Shown one piece after another: positions 44,871-54,717 of a DNA stretch of 64,000 bases (its first letter is position 1; every line of letters starts with the position of its first letter). This DNA comes from Eubacterium sp. (GTDB lineage: Bacteria; Bacillota; Clostridia; Oscillospirales; Acutalibacteraceae). Below the pieces are notes generated by a model. The model was not told the DNA's origin. It searched no databases and saw only the letters and a program-made list of their open reading frames with translations. The stretch covers positions 1 through 64,000 of the forward strand of contig JAFSRX010000009.1 of assembly GCA_017445905.1 (NCBI GenBank), given 5' to 3'. Position numbers and translations under genes: made by a program.

Positions 44871-45425
44871 TTAATCCTTAATGCTAATATATTGCCAATT
44901 CTTATCTTTGTCACTTAGCAAGATTTCCATATCCTCTGGAATCGGCCATTCAACGCCGATTGTCGGATCATTATAGGCAATTCCACCTTCATCATTAGGA
45001 TGAAAGAAATCGTCAACCTTATAGCAGAATTCAGCATAATCAGAAAGAACAAGAAATCCGTGAGCAAAACCCTTAGGAATCAAAAACTGCGTTTTATTCT
45101 CAGCAGTTAAAAGTTCACCGTGCCATTTAAGATATGTTGGGCTTCCCTCTCTCATATCAACTGCAACATCAAAAACCTCACCGACTATAACACGAACAAG
45201 CTTTGTCTGAGGAAAGTTTATCTGACGGTGAAGCCCGCGCAAAACGCCTTTCGTTGAAGCGGACTGATTATCCTGAACAAACTTGATATCAAATCCTGCT
45301 TCTTTCATATCATTTTCATTATAGGTTTCCATAAAATACCCTCTGCTGTCGCCATGAACAGCAGGAGTTATCAGGCAAAGCCCTTCAATACCGCTTAAAT
45401 TTTTTTCAACTTTAATTTGAGACAT
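44871..45425 (-). CDS. rfbC: dTDP-4-dehydrorhamnose 3,5-epimerase
   Basis: 184 residues, normal length. The cupin enzyme epimerises dTDP-4-keto-6-deoxyglucose at C3 and C5 in dTDP-L-rhamnose synthesis. Seen: VHGDSRGYFMETYN, the region QSASTKGVLRGLHRQ with the catalytic His (about 53-67), and LIPKGFAHGFLVLSDYAEF (about 115-133). The last dTDP-rhamnose enzyme, RfbD, is not in the window. The pathway partners rfbA and rfbB are 5-7 kb upstream, separated from rfbC by several genes. Confidence 0.93.
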   Translation of the reverse strand: MSQIKVEKNLSGIEGLCLITPAVHGDSRGYFMETYNENDMKEAGFDIKFVQDNQSASTKGVLRGLHRQINFPQTKLVRVIVGEVFDVAVDMREGSPTYLKWHGELLTAENKTQFLIPKGFAHGFLVLSDYAEFCYKVDDFFHPNDEGGIAYNDPTIGVEWPIPEDMEILLSDKDKNWQYISIKD

Positions 45426-45456
45426 AAGAATTCCTTTAAACCAATATATATGTTAA

Positions 45457-46212
45457 TTACCCTTTCAAATATGACTCGGCAATCATCTCGTCAAAAATCT
45501 CCCTAATGTAAAAAAATCCTGTTTTTCCATAAATATAATTAGCTGCAATTAAAGCGCCATTAACAAATGCATCTCGGGAAAATGATTGATGCTCAAGAGA
45601 AATACATTCATATCCGTTTGTTGCTATTACTTCATGAACACCAACAAAGCCATCTAATCTTACTGATGAAATATTAACATTATTTCTACAAATTGATTCT
45701 CCAATTACTTTTGCTGTTTTAGTTGGTGAGCCCTTTTGAGTTCCGTGTTTTTCAATTATTTCAAATGAAAAGTCAGAAAAAATCGATGAAAGTTTTTGAA
45801 CAAAATCTATTAACATGTTGATTCCAACTGTTAAAGTAGGTGCAAAAACAATACCAATATTTGATTCTTCTGCTTTTTGCTTAATTCTATCAATTTCAGA
45901 ATCTGAAAAATTTGTTGGACAAATTATAAGATTAATTTTGTACTTACTGCATAAATCCACTAATTCGAAAGTAGTTGGATTATTAGAAAAATCAATTATG
46001 ACATCTAATTTTTCTTTGTTATCAAATTCAGAAATTTTTTTTACAATGAGATTAGGATTAACATTAATATTAGTCACTTCTGCCACTTTTTTACCCGCTG
46101 AATTACTATTTTCTCTGCAAAGAACAGTATTTAAACAATACTGTTCTGAACCTATAGTGAATTCAACAAATTTTTTCCCTGCTTTACCAAGTCCACATAA
46201 TCCAATATTCAT
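45457..46212 (-). CDS. dihydrodipicolinate reductase-like protein
   Basis: About 251 residues. The N-terminal Rossmann fold MNIGLCGLGKAGKKFVEF and the catalytic helix IIEKHGTQKGSPTKTAKVIG match DapB; the first catalytic His and the Lys are kept, while the usual E(x)HH...DAPSGTA is altered. The start at 46212 (MNIGLCG) is chosen over an in-frame ATG 48 bases upstream because the family begins there and a GGGAA lies 7 bases ahead. Its place among an ATP-grasp ligase and a DegT aminotransferase suggests a modified substrate rather than lysine synthesis. Confidence 0.72.
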   Translation of the reverse strand: MNIGLCGLGKAGKKFVEFTIGSEQYCLNTVLCRENSNSAGKKVAEVTNINVNPNLIVKKISEFDNKEKLDVIIDFSNNPTTFELVDLCSKYKINLIICPTNFSDSEIDRIKQKAEESNIGIVFAPTLTVGINMLIDFVQKLSSIFSDFSFEIIEKHGTQKGSPTKTAKVIGESICRNNVNISSVRLDGFVGVHEVIATNGYECISLEHQSFSRDAFVNGALIAANYIYGKTGFFYIREIFDEMIAESYLKG

Positions 46213-46252
46213 AATGATTCCCATAGCCTTTCTGCCCACAAATAGATTATTA

Positions 46253-46376
46253 AAATTCACACATTACGATTCCCTTGCAGGGCGGACAAGGCGTGTAATG
46301 GGAATTTAGCCATCGCTCATTGCCGCTTCACGACAAACTAAGCTGGCAAATATAATCTTAGGATAGCGTGAATTTT
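46253..46376. repeat. short element bounded by inverted repeats
   Basis: The gap between the DapB-like and ATP-grasp genes is bounded by AAATTCAC (left) and GTGAATTT (right) and has an internal CTTG/CAAG stem. It encodes nothing recognisable. It could be a small miniature element or an RNA fold. Confidence 0.3.
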
Positions 46377-46394
46377 CACACCATCTCCTTATAT

Positions 46395-47633
46395 TTACCA
46401 AATTATTCCCTTTATACCATCATCAGTGATAACTCTAATATCAAGCGTTTTCTCAATTGTTTTAATTACTTCTTCTGCCTCTGGAATACTTTCTGTTAAA
46501 AAAATAATTGGTCCATATTTTTCAGCATCATGTGTTAACCCACTAACCCTTTTACCAACATACAAATCATTAAGATGAAGCATCTTTATACTTTTCATAT
46601 TAGATAATTCTTCAATTCCGCTTATAGATTCTATTACACCTTCAGGCAAGGCAAAACAAGCATAACCGGATACCTTGTCAAGAGGTCTTTCAAGTTTTGT
46701 AATAATTCCTTCCACTATATAGTCTATCAATGCTTTATTTGAATTAAATCCAGTAACCATTGGCGTAATATTGGAAGAAATAAATGTGCCTCCACCTCTC
46801 GCTGCGATTTCAACTAAATAAGCTTTCTTTTCCTTTTCGTTATACAAATAGTCAGCATGTGTAATACCAGCATTAAGCCCAATGCCTTCGACAAGTTGTT
46901 TATTGGTTTTTAATACAGTTTTCTTAATTTCATTATCAACATAACAAGCTGATTCAAAAATACAACGCCTTGTAATAAATAAATCAATAGATTTAAAATA
47001 TGATTTATTAGCAATATCTAAATTATAGTATTCACCGTCTATCGCAAATCCGTTAACTATAAATGGTATTCCTGTAATAAACTGCTCTAAAATAACATAT
47101 CCATTTGACGAGAATTTCTGCGCTTGAGAAAACCTATCCTTTAATTCATCAATATTATCGATTTTTGAAACTCCTCGGCTACCGCTACTGTCTACAGGCT
47201 TCAGCATTAAAGGAAATCCAATTTTTTCAGCAAAAACAACTGCATCACTAACATTGTTGAATTCTTCAAATTCAGGAACAGGAACGCCTGCATCTTTTGC
47301 TGCTTTTCTCATTTCATACTTATTTGTAAATTTTAGTGAAGTATTATAACCGATTCCTCTCAATCCGAGTTTTTCACTCACATAAGCAACTGTTTGAACA
47401 GATGCATCTGTTTGATCAGTTAAGATAGCATCAATACCTTCGTGTTTTGCAGCTTTTAGAATTGATTCTTTATCACGAGTATCATAATAATATGATTTAT
47501 CAGCAAATTCAAAACCAGGATAGTTGCCTTTGATACTTACAACAATTACATAATATCCATTGTCTTTACAAATTTTTATGAAAGGAAGCTGACCATTCGC
47601 TGCGCCTAAAATCATTACTTTCTTCTTTTCCAT
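46395..47633 (-). CDS. ATP-grasp carboxylate-amine ligase
   Basis: 412 residues. N-terminal Rossmann-like domain (MILGAANGQLPFIKICKDNG), an ATP-grasp core (FPLMLKPVDSSGSRGVSKID, about 143-162; EIAARGGGTFISSN, about 275-288) and a C-terminal domain. The fold matches the CarB/PurT/BtrJ-type ligases that join a carboxylate to an amine via acyl-phosphate. It is flanked by a DegT-type aminotransferase upstream and a DapB-like reductase downstream, which points to acylation of an amino sugar, or construction of an unusual amino acid, for the polysaccharide. The substrate is unknown. Confidence 0.82.
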   Translation of the reverse strand: MEKKKVMILGAANGQLPFIKICKDNGYYVIVVSIKGNYPGFEFADKSYYYDTRDKESILKAAKHEGIDAILTDQTDASVQTVAYVSEKLGLRGIGYNTSLKFTNKYEMRKAAKDAGVPVPEFEEFNNVSDAVVFAEKIGFPLMLKPVDSSGSRGVSKIDNIDELKDRFSQAQKFSSNGYVILEQFITGIPFIVNGFAIDGEYYNLDIANKSYFKSIDLFITRRCIFESACYVDNEIKKTVLKTNKQLVEGIGLNAGITHADYLYNEKEKKAYLVEIAARGGGTFISSNITPMVTGFNSNKALIDYIVEGIITKLERPLDKVSGYACFALPEGVIESISGIEELSNMKSIKMLHLNDLYVGKRVSGLTHDAEKYGPIIFLTESIPEAEEVIKTIEKTLDIRVITDDGIKGIIW

Positions 47634-47657
47634 AATTTAATCACCAATCAAAAAATC

Positions 47658-48785
47658 CTAATTATTTGCATTAACTTCTTTTATTATTAGCTCAACATCT
47701 TCATCAGTAAGCCACATATGAAGGGGCATTGTTATAAGGTGTTGGCTTATTTCGTGTGCCTTCGGACAGGTTCCGTTAGCATATTTATACATACTGTATT
47801 CAGTATTATCCCTGTAATGAACGCCGCAGTTTATTCCTTTTGCAGAAAGCTTCTGAAGCAAATCTTCTCTATCCGGAACTGCAAGTTCAAAAAGATGATA
47901 TGAACACTCATCTGAATAATTAGCAGGAATAATCTTAATTTTATCGTTATTCTTAAAACCTTCCGTATACATCTTAACAATTTCTCTTCTTCTTGCATTT
48001 TCTTCATCAAGATACTGAAGCTGAACTAAACCAATTGCTGCCATAATTGCATTGCCGTTATACTTATAGCCAACATAGTCAACATCGTATTTCCATGCAT
48101 ATGTTCCTTTATTTGAACGGGAATATGTATCTTTATTTATACCAAGCCATGCAATCTGACGTGAGAGCTTATCGCCATCTTCATCATTCCAGCAGATCAT
48201 TCCGCTGTCGCCTGTTGCAAGGTTTTTTACTGCCTGATAAGAATACACAGTTACATCAATTCCGTGAAGTGTTCCCGGAACAACGCCATTCATTCTTGTT
48301 CCGCTCATATGAGCAGCATCAAGAATTAATCTTAAATTATGCTTTTTGCAAAGTTCGATTACTTTTTCCAGCTGACCGACTCTTCCGCCGTAGCCAACAA
48401 AAATAACCGCCTTTGTTTTCTCAGTTATCTTTTTTTCAACATCCTCGGGGTCAATACAGAGATATTCATCAACATCTGCAAAAACCGGTTTCATATTTTC
48501 ATAAAGAATTGCGTGGTTTGTTGAAACGAAAGTTATTGGAGATGAAATTATCTCATCGCCGTCTTCCCATCCGTATCTCATTTTTAAAATCTTAACCGCA
48601 AGATGAAGACCAACTGTATTTGAATTAAGATAATAAGCATATTTATGCCCCGTATATTCCTTCCACTTTTCTTCAAACTCAACAGTTTTGAATCCCATGC
48701 CCGTCCATCCCATTTCAAGGCACTCCCTAACTGCATCAAGACACTCATCAACATGAAATTTTGGTTTTAATACTTGAATTGCCAT
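47658..48785 (-). CDS. DegT/DnrJ/EryC1/StrS-type sugar aminotransferase
   Basis: 375 residues. A PLP enzyme that aminates a keto-sugar nucleotide. The PLP lysine is in VYSYQAVKNLATGDSGMI (about 181-198); the N-terminal YYLNSNTVGLHLAVKILK and the Asp of LRLILDAAHMSGTRM are typical. The likely donor is dTDP-4-keto-6-deoxyglucose from rfbB, giving a 4-amino or 3-amino sugar. The following ATP-grasp ligase could then acylate that amine. Confidence 0.88.
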   Translation of the reverse strand: MAIQVLKPKFHVDECLDAVRECLEMGWTGMGFKTVEFEEKWKEYTGHKYAYYLNSNTVGLHLAVKILKMRYGWEDGDEIISSPITFVSTNHAILYENMKPVFADVDEYLCIDPEDVEKKITEKTKAVIFVGYGGRVGQLEKVIELCKKHNLRLILDAAHMSGTRMNGVVPGTLHGIDVTVYSYQAVKNLATGDSGMICWNDEDGDKLSRQIAWLGINKDTYSRSNKGTYAWKYDVDYVGYKYNGNAIMAAIGLVQLQYLDEENARRREIVKMYTEGFKNNDKIKIIPANYSDECSYHLFELAVPDREDLLQKLSAKGINCGVHYRDNTEYSMYKYANGTCPKAHEISQHLITMPLHMWLTDEDVELIIKEVNANN

Positions 48786-48803
48786 TATCTTATCCTCCTG
48801 AAA

Positions 48804-49766
48804 TTATAGTTTATGAATTGATTTATGAATTTTACAAAACAGATTTGGGGAAATATAGAAAAATGCAAACTTGATCTTGTTTTTTATAGGTAAATCGACA
48901 TTTTTTCGTACTTCTTTATATCTGGTTTTATATTCATTATAAACGCTTTTCATTTCCGAACTAAAATCGGATTCATCAGCATACATATCATAATAAAGTG
49001 TTATTGGTAAATGAAGCGTTCCTGATAAAAAAATCTTCCAAAGATTTGGATATTTTTTTTCATAAAACTCTTTATAAACATCATAAAGCTTCATCCCTGT
49101 TAACTGAACAGATCTGAATTTGCCGCGAACAGCACTTTCTTCAGACTGAACATAATGATACATTGCTCTTTTATCAAAAAAGCATTTTTCGCTTTGTTCA
49201 ATTGCCTGATGAACAAAAAGGCTATCCTCTCCTCTGAATATTGTTTCATCAAACATTAAGCCAGAAATAGAATTCTTTGAATAAATTCTGTTACAAGCAA
49301 AAGGTATTCCTTGCAAAACTGCTCTGTGTGAGTTTTCAACATCAAAGAGTCCATAAACACTACCAGAAAAATGCTTTTCGTCTTCATGATCACTATAAGT
49401 TACATAATAATCAAAACTAACAATGTCACAGCCGTGTTTGTTCATAAGTTTCAAGCAATATTCATAGCAGTCCTCATCAATATAATCATCACTATCAGGA
49501 AAATGGAAGTAATCACCCTTTGCATTTCTTATACCTGCGTTTCTTGCTTTTGAAACTCCACTATTTTGCTGATGAATAACGGTTATACGGCTGTCTATTC
49601 TTGCATATTCATCACAAACTTCAGCACTGCCGTCTGTAGAGCCGTCGTCAATCAGTATTATATCAAGCTCTTTATATGTTTGATTAATAATTGAATCAAT
49701 GCAATTATATAAATATTTTCCCGTGTTGTATACGGGTATAATAACTGAAATAATTGGTTTATTCAT
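48804..49766 (-). CDS. family 2 glycosyltransferase
   Basis: 320 residues. The GT-A fold is clear: PIISVIIPVYNTGKYLYNCI (about 3-22), DDGSTDGSAEVCDEYA (about 41-56), and the metal-binding FHFPDSDDYID (about 87-97). It transfers a sugar from a nucleotide donor onto the growing repeat unit at the cytoplasmic membrane face. It follows another transferase by two bases in the locus. Confidence 0.9.
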   Translation of the reverse strand: MNKPIISVIIPVYNTGKYLYNCIDSIINQTYKELDIILIDDGSTDGSAEVCDEYARIDSRITVIHQQNSGVSKARNAGIRNAKGDYFHFPDSDDYIDEDCYEYCLKLMNKHGCDIVSFDYYVTYSDHEDEKHFSGSVYGLFDVENSHRAVLQGIPFACNRIYSKNSISGLMFDETIFRGEDSLFVHQAIEQSEKCFFDKRAMYHYVQSEESAVRGKFRSVQLTGMKLYDVYKEFYEKKYPNLWKIFLSGTLHLPITLYYDMYADESDFSSEMKSVYNEYKTRYKEVRKNVDLPIKNKIKFAFFYISPNLFCKIHKSIHKL

Positions 49767-49767
49767 T

Positions 49768-50763
49768 TTAATCTCCGGTTAAAAACTCTTCAAAAAACAA
49801 TATTCGATTATATGGATTATACATATCTCTCTTAACAAAAGAACAATAATCTATAGGTTTTCTTATAAAATCAAAATCTATATCTTCAAAATTAGAAAAT
49901 ACACTCATGTTAGAAGCATCATAATAATCTTGATAAACAATGCTAATGTTATTTGTCAACAGTTTTCGCTTATAAACCTGTGCTTCACTGGTTCTCAATG
50001 TCGCAGAGCTACTTCCCCCTTGTATTAACTCTAAAACACATTTGCTATTTTGAACATTTTTTAAATTTTCAAGATAAGAAATAGGTCTATTGTAAATTAA
50101 CCCTTCTTCACTAAGTTTTTTATCATTATCAACTCCGCAAACAATAAACTTGCAATTAAAACCCTGATTTTTAAGGGATAAAAAGGTGTTGTGAATCTCG
50201 TCAAGCCTGTCTTTAGCGAAGCCCAAAAAATAAACATCGTTTTCAAATTCAGAAGGCGTTGTAATATCAATCAATGCACCATAGTATTTACCTTTATAGT
50301 GGCATATATCATATTTTTCTGCTTCGCCTTTATCGTATGTTACGATATAATCACAGTGCGATTTAACTTTGTTAATATTCCAATTCTTCTTAGATATCAA
50401 ATCAGCACAGTAAATAACAACCTTATTCTCAGGATTAAGCTTTTTAATATAATAAAAAAGTTCAGGAGCATCATTGATGTATTTTCCGCCTAAGAATACA
50501 AAACAAATAGGTTTATTGTTATCAAAACTATTATTGCATATTTTTTTAAACCAAAGTTTTTTAAATGGAACTCTGATTCGTCTATTTAGTTTATATGAAT
50601 AGTGAAGAAAAAACAGTTTTTGAATCAGATTATTAGAAACAAAGGCGTTTTTTCTCACTTCAATTTGCGGATACTTTTCAAGCGGTTTGAAACTTGGTTC
50701 TAAATAATCTTCATTGACATTATAAAAAACATAGTTATAGTTTGTATCGTTCAAATCTTTCAT
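49768..50763 (-). CDS. putative glycosyltransferase-like protein of the polysaccharide locus
   Basis: 331 residues. No clear signature motif. The alternating alpha/beta pattern with KPICFVFLGGKYI (about 85-97) and the later RPISYLENLKNVQNSKCVLE and SSSATLRTSEAQVYKRKLLT segments resembles GT-B-type C-terminal domains of LPS-type transferases. The start codon overlaps the rfbB stop (TAATG). I call the family with moderate doubt; an accessory enzyme is possible. Confidence 0.55.
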   Translation of the reverse strand: MKDLNDTNYNYVFYNVNEDYLEPSFKPLEKYPQIEVRKNAFVSNNLIQKLFFLHYSYKLNRRIRVPFKKLWFKKICNNSFDNNKPICFVFLGGKYINDAPELFYYIKKLNPENKVVIYCADLISKKNWNINKVKSHCDYIVTYDKGEAEKYDICHYKGKYYGALIDITTPSEFENDVYFLGFAKDRLDEIHNTFLSLKNQGFNCKFIVCGVDNDKKLSEEGLIYNRPISYLENLKNVQNSKCVLELIQGGSSSATLRTSEAQVYKRKLLTNNISIVYQDYYDASNMSVFSNFEDIDFDFIRKPIDYCSFVKRDMYNPYNRILFFEEFLTGD

Positions 50764-51785
50764 TACGATCTATCCCCATACATCTTTTCATAATAATCCT
50801 GATATTCGCCGGAGATGATGGTTTCCCACCAATCACGATTTTCAAGATACCACTTAATTGTTTTCTTTATTCCATCTTCAAACTTTGTTTCAGGCAGCCA
50901 TCCGAGTTCACTGTGAATCTTCGTCGGGTCGATTGCATAACGCATATCGTGGCCCTTTCTGTCCGCAACAAAGGTTATAAGACTCTCGGGCTTACCAAGT
51001 TCCTTGCAGATGAGCTTAACAATATCAATGTTTTTCATCTCATTGTGACCGCCGATGTTGTAAACCTCGCCGACTCTTCCGTTATGAATAACAAGATCAA
51101 TTGCCTTGCAGTGGTCTTCAACATAGAGCCAGTCGCGAACATTCAAGCCTTCGCCGTAAACAGGAAGAGGCTTATCATTAAGCGCATTTGCAATCATAAG
51201 CGGAATGAGCTTTTCGGGAAAATGATAGGGTCCGTAGTTATTTGAACAACGGCTGATAGTTACGGGCAGACCGAAGGTTCTGTGATACGCAAGAACAAGA
51301 AGGTCTGCGCCAGCCTTTGATGATGAATAGGGCGAGCTTGTATGAATCGGAGTTTCCTCGGTAAAGAACAAATCGGGTCTGTCAAGAGGAAGGTCGCCAT
51401 AAACCTCATCAGTTGAAACCTGATGATAGCGCTTTATTCCATATTTTCTGCAGGCGTCCATAAGAACCTGAGTTCCGAGAATATTCGTTTTAAGAAAGAT
51501 TCCCGGATCCTCGATAGAACGGTCAACATGGCTTTCAGCAGCAAAATTGACAACGACATCCGGATGCTCCTCTTCAAAGAGCTTTTCAACAGCTTCCCTG
51601 TCGCAGATATCTGCTTTAACAAATCTGAAATTTTCATTATTCATAATCGGAGCAAGCGTTGAAAGATTGCCCGCATATGTAAGTTTATCAAGGCAAATAA
51701 TGCGATAATCGGGATGCTTTTTAAGCATATAGAATATGAAATTCGAGCCGATAAATCCTGCTCCGCCTGTTACAATTATAGTCAT
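50763..51785 (-). CDS. rfbB: dTDP-glucose 4,6-dehydratase
   Basis: 340 residues of the extended SDR type. It converts dTDP-glucose to dTDP-4-keto-6-deoxyglucose. Seen: the NAD motif TGGAGFIGSNFIFYML (about 6-21), the catalytic YSSSKAG (about 159-165, Tyr-Lys) with Ser/Thr at STDEVYGDL (about 127-135), and HVDRSIEDPG. It starts at the last base of the rfbA stop (TGATGA overlap). The keto-sugar feeds rfbC and probably the DegT aminotransferase. A decayed second copy of its 3' end is at 44801-44869. Confidence 0.95.
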   Translation of the reverse strand: MTIIVTGGAGFIGSNFIFYMLKKHPDYRIICLDKLTYAGNLSTLAPIMNNENFRFVKADICDREAVEKLFEEEHPDVVVNFAAESHVDRSIEDPGIFLKTNILGTQVLMDACRKYGIKRYHQVSTDEVYGDLPLDRPDLFFTEETPIHTSSPYSSSKAGADLLVLAYHRTFGLPVTISRCSNNYGPYHFPEKLIPLMIANALNDKPLPVYGEGLNVRDWLYVEDHCKAIDLVIHNGRVGEVYNIGGHNEMKNIDIVKLICKELGKPESLITFVADRKGHDMRYAIDPTKIHSELGWLPETKFEDGIKKTIKWYLENRDWWETIISGEYQDYYEKMYGDRS

Positions 51786-52666
51786 CAGATTTCTCCCTTT
51801 GCAACTTTTTTAAGATACTTTCCGTAGTCGCTCTTTCCGTACTTTTTAGCCGATTCCATAAGCTTTTCATTATCAATCATACCCATCCTGAATGCTATTT
51901 CTTCAGGCGCAGATATACGGATTCCCTGCTGTTTCTGAATCGTTTGAACAAAGTCTGCTGCATCTATAAGGCTTTCCATAGTTCCTGTATCAAGCCATGC
52001 AAAGCCTCTTCCAAGAAGACGAACATCAAGTTCATCTGATTCAAGATAAAGCTTATTCAAGTCTGTTATTTCAAGCTCTCCCCTATCAGAAGGTTTGAGT
52101 GATTTTGCATATTTAACGCAACGGTTGTCATAGAAATATAATCCTGTAACAGCCCACGGTGATTTAGGGTGCTTTGGCTTTTCTTCCAGGGAAAGGACCT
52201 TATGTTTTTCGTCAAACTCAACAATTCCGAATCGCTCAGGGTCATCAACATGATATGCGAAAACAGTTGCTCTTCCGTTTTCCTCAGCATTCTTCTTTGC
52301 ATTTTCAAGAATTTCTGCAAAGCCTGCGCCATAGAAGATATTATCACCGAGAATCATTGCACAACAATCATCACCGATAAATTCATCGCCGATAATGAAC
52401 GCCTGAGCAAGTCCATCGGGTGACGGCTGCTCTTTATATGTAAGCTTAATACCATACTGAGAACCATCGCCGAGCAGCCTTTTGAAATTCGGCAAATCGG
52501 CAGGAGTTGAAATGATTAAAATATCATCTATCCCTGCAAGCATAAGAGTGCTTAAAGGATAATAAATCATTGGTTTATCATAAATCGGCAACAACTGCTT
52601 TGAAGTTACCATTGTAAGCGGATAAAGCCTTGTTCCGCTTCCGCCTGCTAAGATTATACCTTTCAT
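51785..52666 (-). CDS. rfbA: glucose-1-phosphate thymidylyltransferase
   Basis: About 293 residues. It makes dTDP-glucose from dTTP and glucose-1-phosphate. The signature [17 protein letters not shown] (about 2-18), the acceptor region [18 protein letters not shown] and the Mg site ILGDNIFYG are present, and the C-terminal [13 protein letters not shown] is typical. The ATG at 52666 is preferred over the in-frame ATG six bases upstream, because AGGAG is 7 bases before it but only 1 base from the other. Followed by rfbB with overlapping codons. Confidence 0.95.
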   Translation of the reverse strand: MKGIILAGGSGTRLYPLTMVTSKQLLPIYDKPMIYYPLSTLMLAGIDDILIISTPADLPNFKRLLGDGSQYGIKLTYKEQPSPDGLAQAFIIGDEFIGDDCCAMILGDNIFYGAGFAEILENAKKNAEENGRATVFAYHVDDPERFGIVEFDEKHKVLSLEEKPKHPKSPWAVTGLYFYDNRCVKYAKSLKPSDRGELEITDLNKLYLESDELDVRLLGRGFAWLDTGTMESLIDAADFVQTIQKQQGIRISAPEEIAFRMGMIDNEKLMESAKKYGKSDYGKYLKKVAKGEI

Positions 52667-52676
52667 GTTCATTCTC

Positions 52677-53582
52677 CTATAACAATTTTAAAATCTTATC
52701 AATTCCCTCTTCAAAAGATACTTGGGGTTTAAATCCTGTATCTTCAGTAAGTTTTGAAATATCTGCACACAAAAACATAACCTGATCGGGATAATAATCA
52801 ATTGCACCGAAATTGAGTTTTGCATTTTTATTTCCGACTGTGTCATAAATAATCTGCGCATATTCCTTCATCGGTTTTGGCTTACCGCAGCCAATAATAT
52901 ATGTTTGATCAGGCTTGCCCTTTTCGGCAATAAGTTTTAACCCTCTTGCAATATCTTCATTAAAGATATAATCCCAATACTGCTCGCAAGGAGTTAAATT
53001 GCAAACATTTCCTTTTTTGCAATTGTTAATGATATGCATAACAAATGAATTTTCGTTATCTCCAATTCCGTAAGTTGAAAGAACTCTACACCAGTTAAAC
53101 TTAATACCAAGCTCATTACAGAGCTTACGACACTCGTTTCTTGCTTTAAGTTTTGCTTTTCCATATGCACTTTCGGGGTTTTCTTTGAGTTCCGGAGAAA
53201 GCTTAATTCCATTTTTAACCTTACCGTATTCAGCCTGACTGCCTACTCCGACAAAGCATTTGCAGCCAGCTTTTTTTGCAAGTCTGACCGCTTCAAAAGA
53301 AATATTTATATTATTATTCTGCAACTCTTCATCAAGCCTTGATGCTCCTCTTGTGCCTGTCCATCCTAGATGAAAAAAGTAATCAAATTTCTCATTGATA
53401 TTCAGAGAATCAAGAGCATTCAAGTCGCAAAAGACAACATCAACATTTTCTTTTTTGCTTAATTCTTCTGCCTTTGAGGATTTTCTTGCAATTACCAAAA
53501 CCCTATATTCATTTTTAATTAATTCGTTTACCAATGCACTTCCGATTACTCCGGTTGCACCTGTTACAATGGCTTTTTTCAT
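52677..53582 (-). CDS. NAD-dependent epimerase/dehydratase, likely CDP-sugar reductase
   Basis: 301 residues of the extended SDR family: [16 protein letters not shown] (about 7-22) for NAD(P) and [13 protein letters not shown] (about 137-149) with the Tyr-Lys pair. No close match to RfbD is seen. In the CDP-3,6-dideoxyhexose context it could be the ketoreductase (RfbJ/paratose synthase type) or the YerF-type reductase for the acetylated branched sugar. That assignment is inference from the neighbouring TPP enzyme. Confidence 0.72.
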   Translation of the reverse strand: MKKAIVTGATGVIGSALVNELIKNEYRVLVIARKSSKAEELSKKENVDVVFCDLNALDSLNINEKFDYFFHLGWTGTRGASRLDEELQNNNINISFEAVRLAKKAGCKCFVGVGSQAEYGKVKNGIKLSPELKENPESAYGKAKLKARNECRKLCNELGIKFNWCRVLSTYGIGDNENSFVMHIINNCKKGNVCNLTPCEQYWDYIFNEDIARGLKLIAEKGKPDQTYIIGCGKPKPMKEYAQIIYDTVGNKNAKLNFGAIDYYPDQVMFLCADISKLTEDTGFKPQVSFEEGIDKILKLL

Positions 53583-53588
53583 ATATTT

Positions 53589-54692
53589 TTAAATATTTAG
53601 CTTTCTAAAAATAAACTGTTTTAAACGGTTTCCAAAATAATATGAAATACTACTAGAAACAATAATCAAAACAATGAGAACTATTATTTTAACAGCCTCA
53701 TTTAAATTGATACCCAATAATTTAAGTAAGTTATCAATGTTATAAAACCAATACATATGGTTCATAAACAATACAAGTGTGCTTTTACCGAGACTACGCA
53801 CAAATGAATTATCAAGTTTTTCATAAAAAAGTGATTTCTTTGAAAGAGTTATTGTAACAGCTATTAACATTGATAATAAAGCAGTAGTCATACCTATTTC
53901 TAAATCTTCAATTTCTTGTAAAAAAATCATATATAAAAAAGTGTACAAATATAACAGAATTTCAATAATTGTTATAAATAATCGAGAAAAATTATGCTTA
54001 TTTATAACAACAGATAATTCATAAATAAACATTCCTATAGAAATCATTGCAATTGCTCGTAAAAAACCTGTATTTAATATACCTATATACTTATTTGGAA
54101 CATTGAAAGTTCCAAAATTGGTCATTACTAAACCCATTGAAACCAAAAAAACAAGTATCGAATAGTACTTGGTATAAATGCTATAATACTTCAGAGCAAT
54201 AGGGTACAATATCATTAAGGCAAAAAACATAGAAGATAAAAACCATAAGATACCAGTAAACGAATAGCCCCCTAATCCATAGTTTAAAAGCATGAATAAG
54301 TCCATTGGCAACGCAGTCAACGAAACTATACTCGTCTTTACAGAAGAAGCACTTATAGTCTTAATCACAAAAGCAATGATTGTAGATACTGCATAAAATG
54401 GAAAAACAGACAAAAATTTTCTAATTATTGATTTTCTTGAAAAAGCAAACAATTCACTATTTGAAACATCGTATTTGTTTTCAGAAATCGATTTTCCTAA
54501 AAAAGCACCTGTTATAGTAAAAAAGAATTCAACCCCTAAATATCCACCTCTAAAAGTCAATAAACCAAAATAACCAAATTGCTCACAGTAATGTAAACCG
54601 ATAATTAAACAACAAAATATAAATCTAAGTATTTCAATATTGCCATTTCTTAATGTCTGTCTGTTAGTAGTTAGTATTTTCTCATTTTGCAT
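53589..54692 (-). CDS. acyltransferase family 3 membrane protein
   Basis: About 367 residues with about ten transmembrane helices. An early NIEILRFIFCCLIIGLHYCE (about 18-37) carries the catalytic His and Arg pattern of the acyltransferase 3 family; GGYLGVEFFFTITGAFLGKS is also typical. It would O-acetylate a cell-surface sugar from a cytoplasmic or lipid-linked acyl donor. The ATG at 54692 is chosen over the in-frame TTG at 54704. It lies between the TPP enzyme and the SDR gene and so may modify the same sugar. Confidence 0.82.
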   Translation of the reverse strand: MQNEKILTTNRQTLRNGNIEILRFIFCCLIIGLHYCEQFGYFGLLTFRGGYLGVEFFFTITGAFLGKSISENKYDVSNSELFAFSRKSIIRKFLSVFPFYAVSTIIAFVIKTISASSVKTSIVSLTALPMDLFMLLNYGLGGYSFTGILWFLSSMFFALMILYPIALKYYSIYTKYYSILVFLVSMGLVMTNFGTFNVPNKYIGILNTGFLRAIAMISIGMFIYELSVVINKHNFSRLFITIIEILLYLYTFLYMIFLQEIEDLEIGMTTALLSMLIAVTITLSKKSLFYEKLDNSFVRSLGKSTLVLFMNHMYWFYNIDNLLKLLGINLNEAVKIIVLIVLIIVSSSISYYFGNRLKQFIFRKLNI

Positions 54693-54717
54693 TATTTGTG
54701 TCAACCTTTTTTAATTA

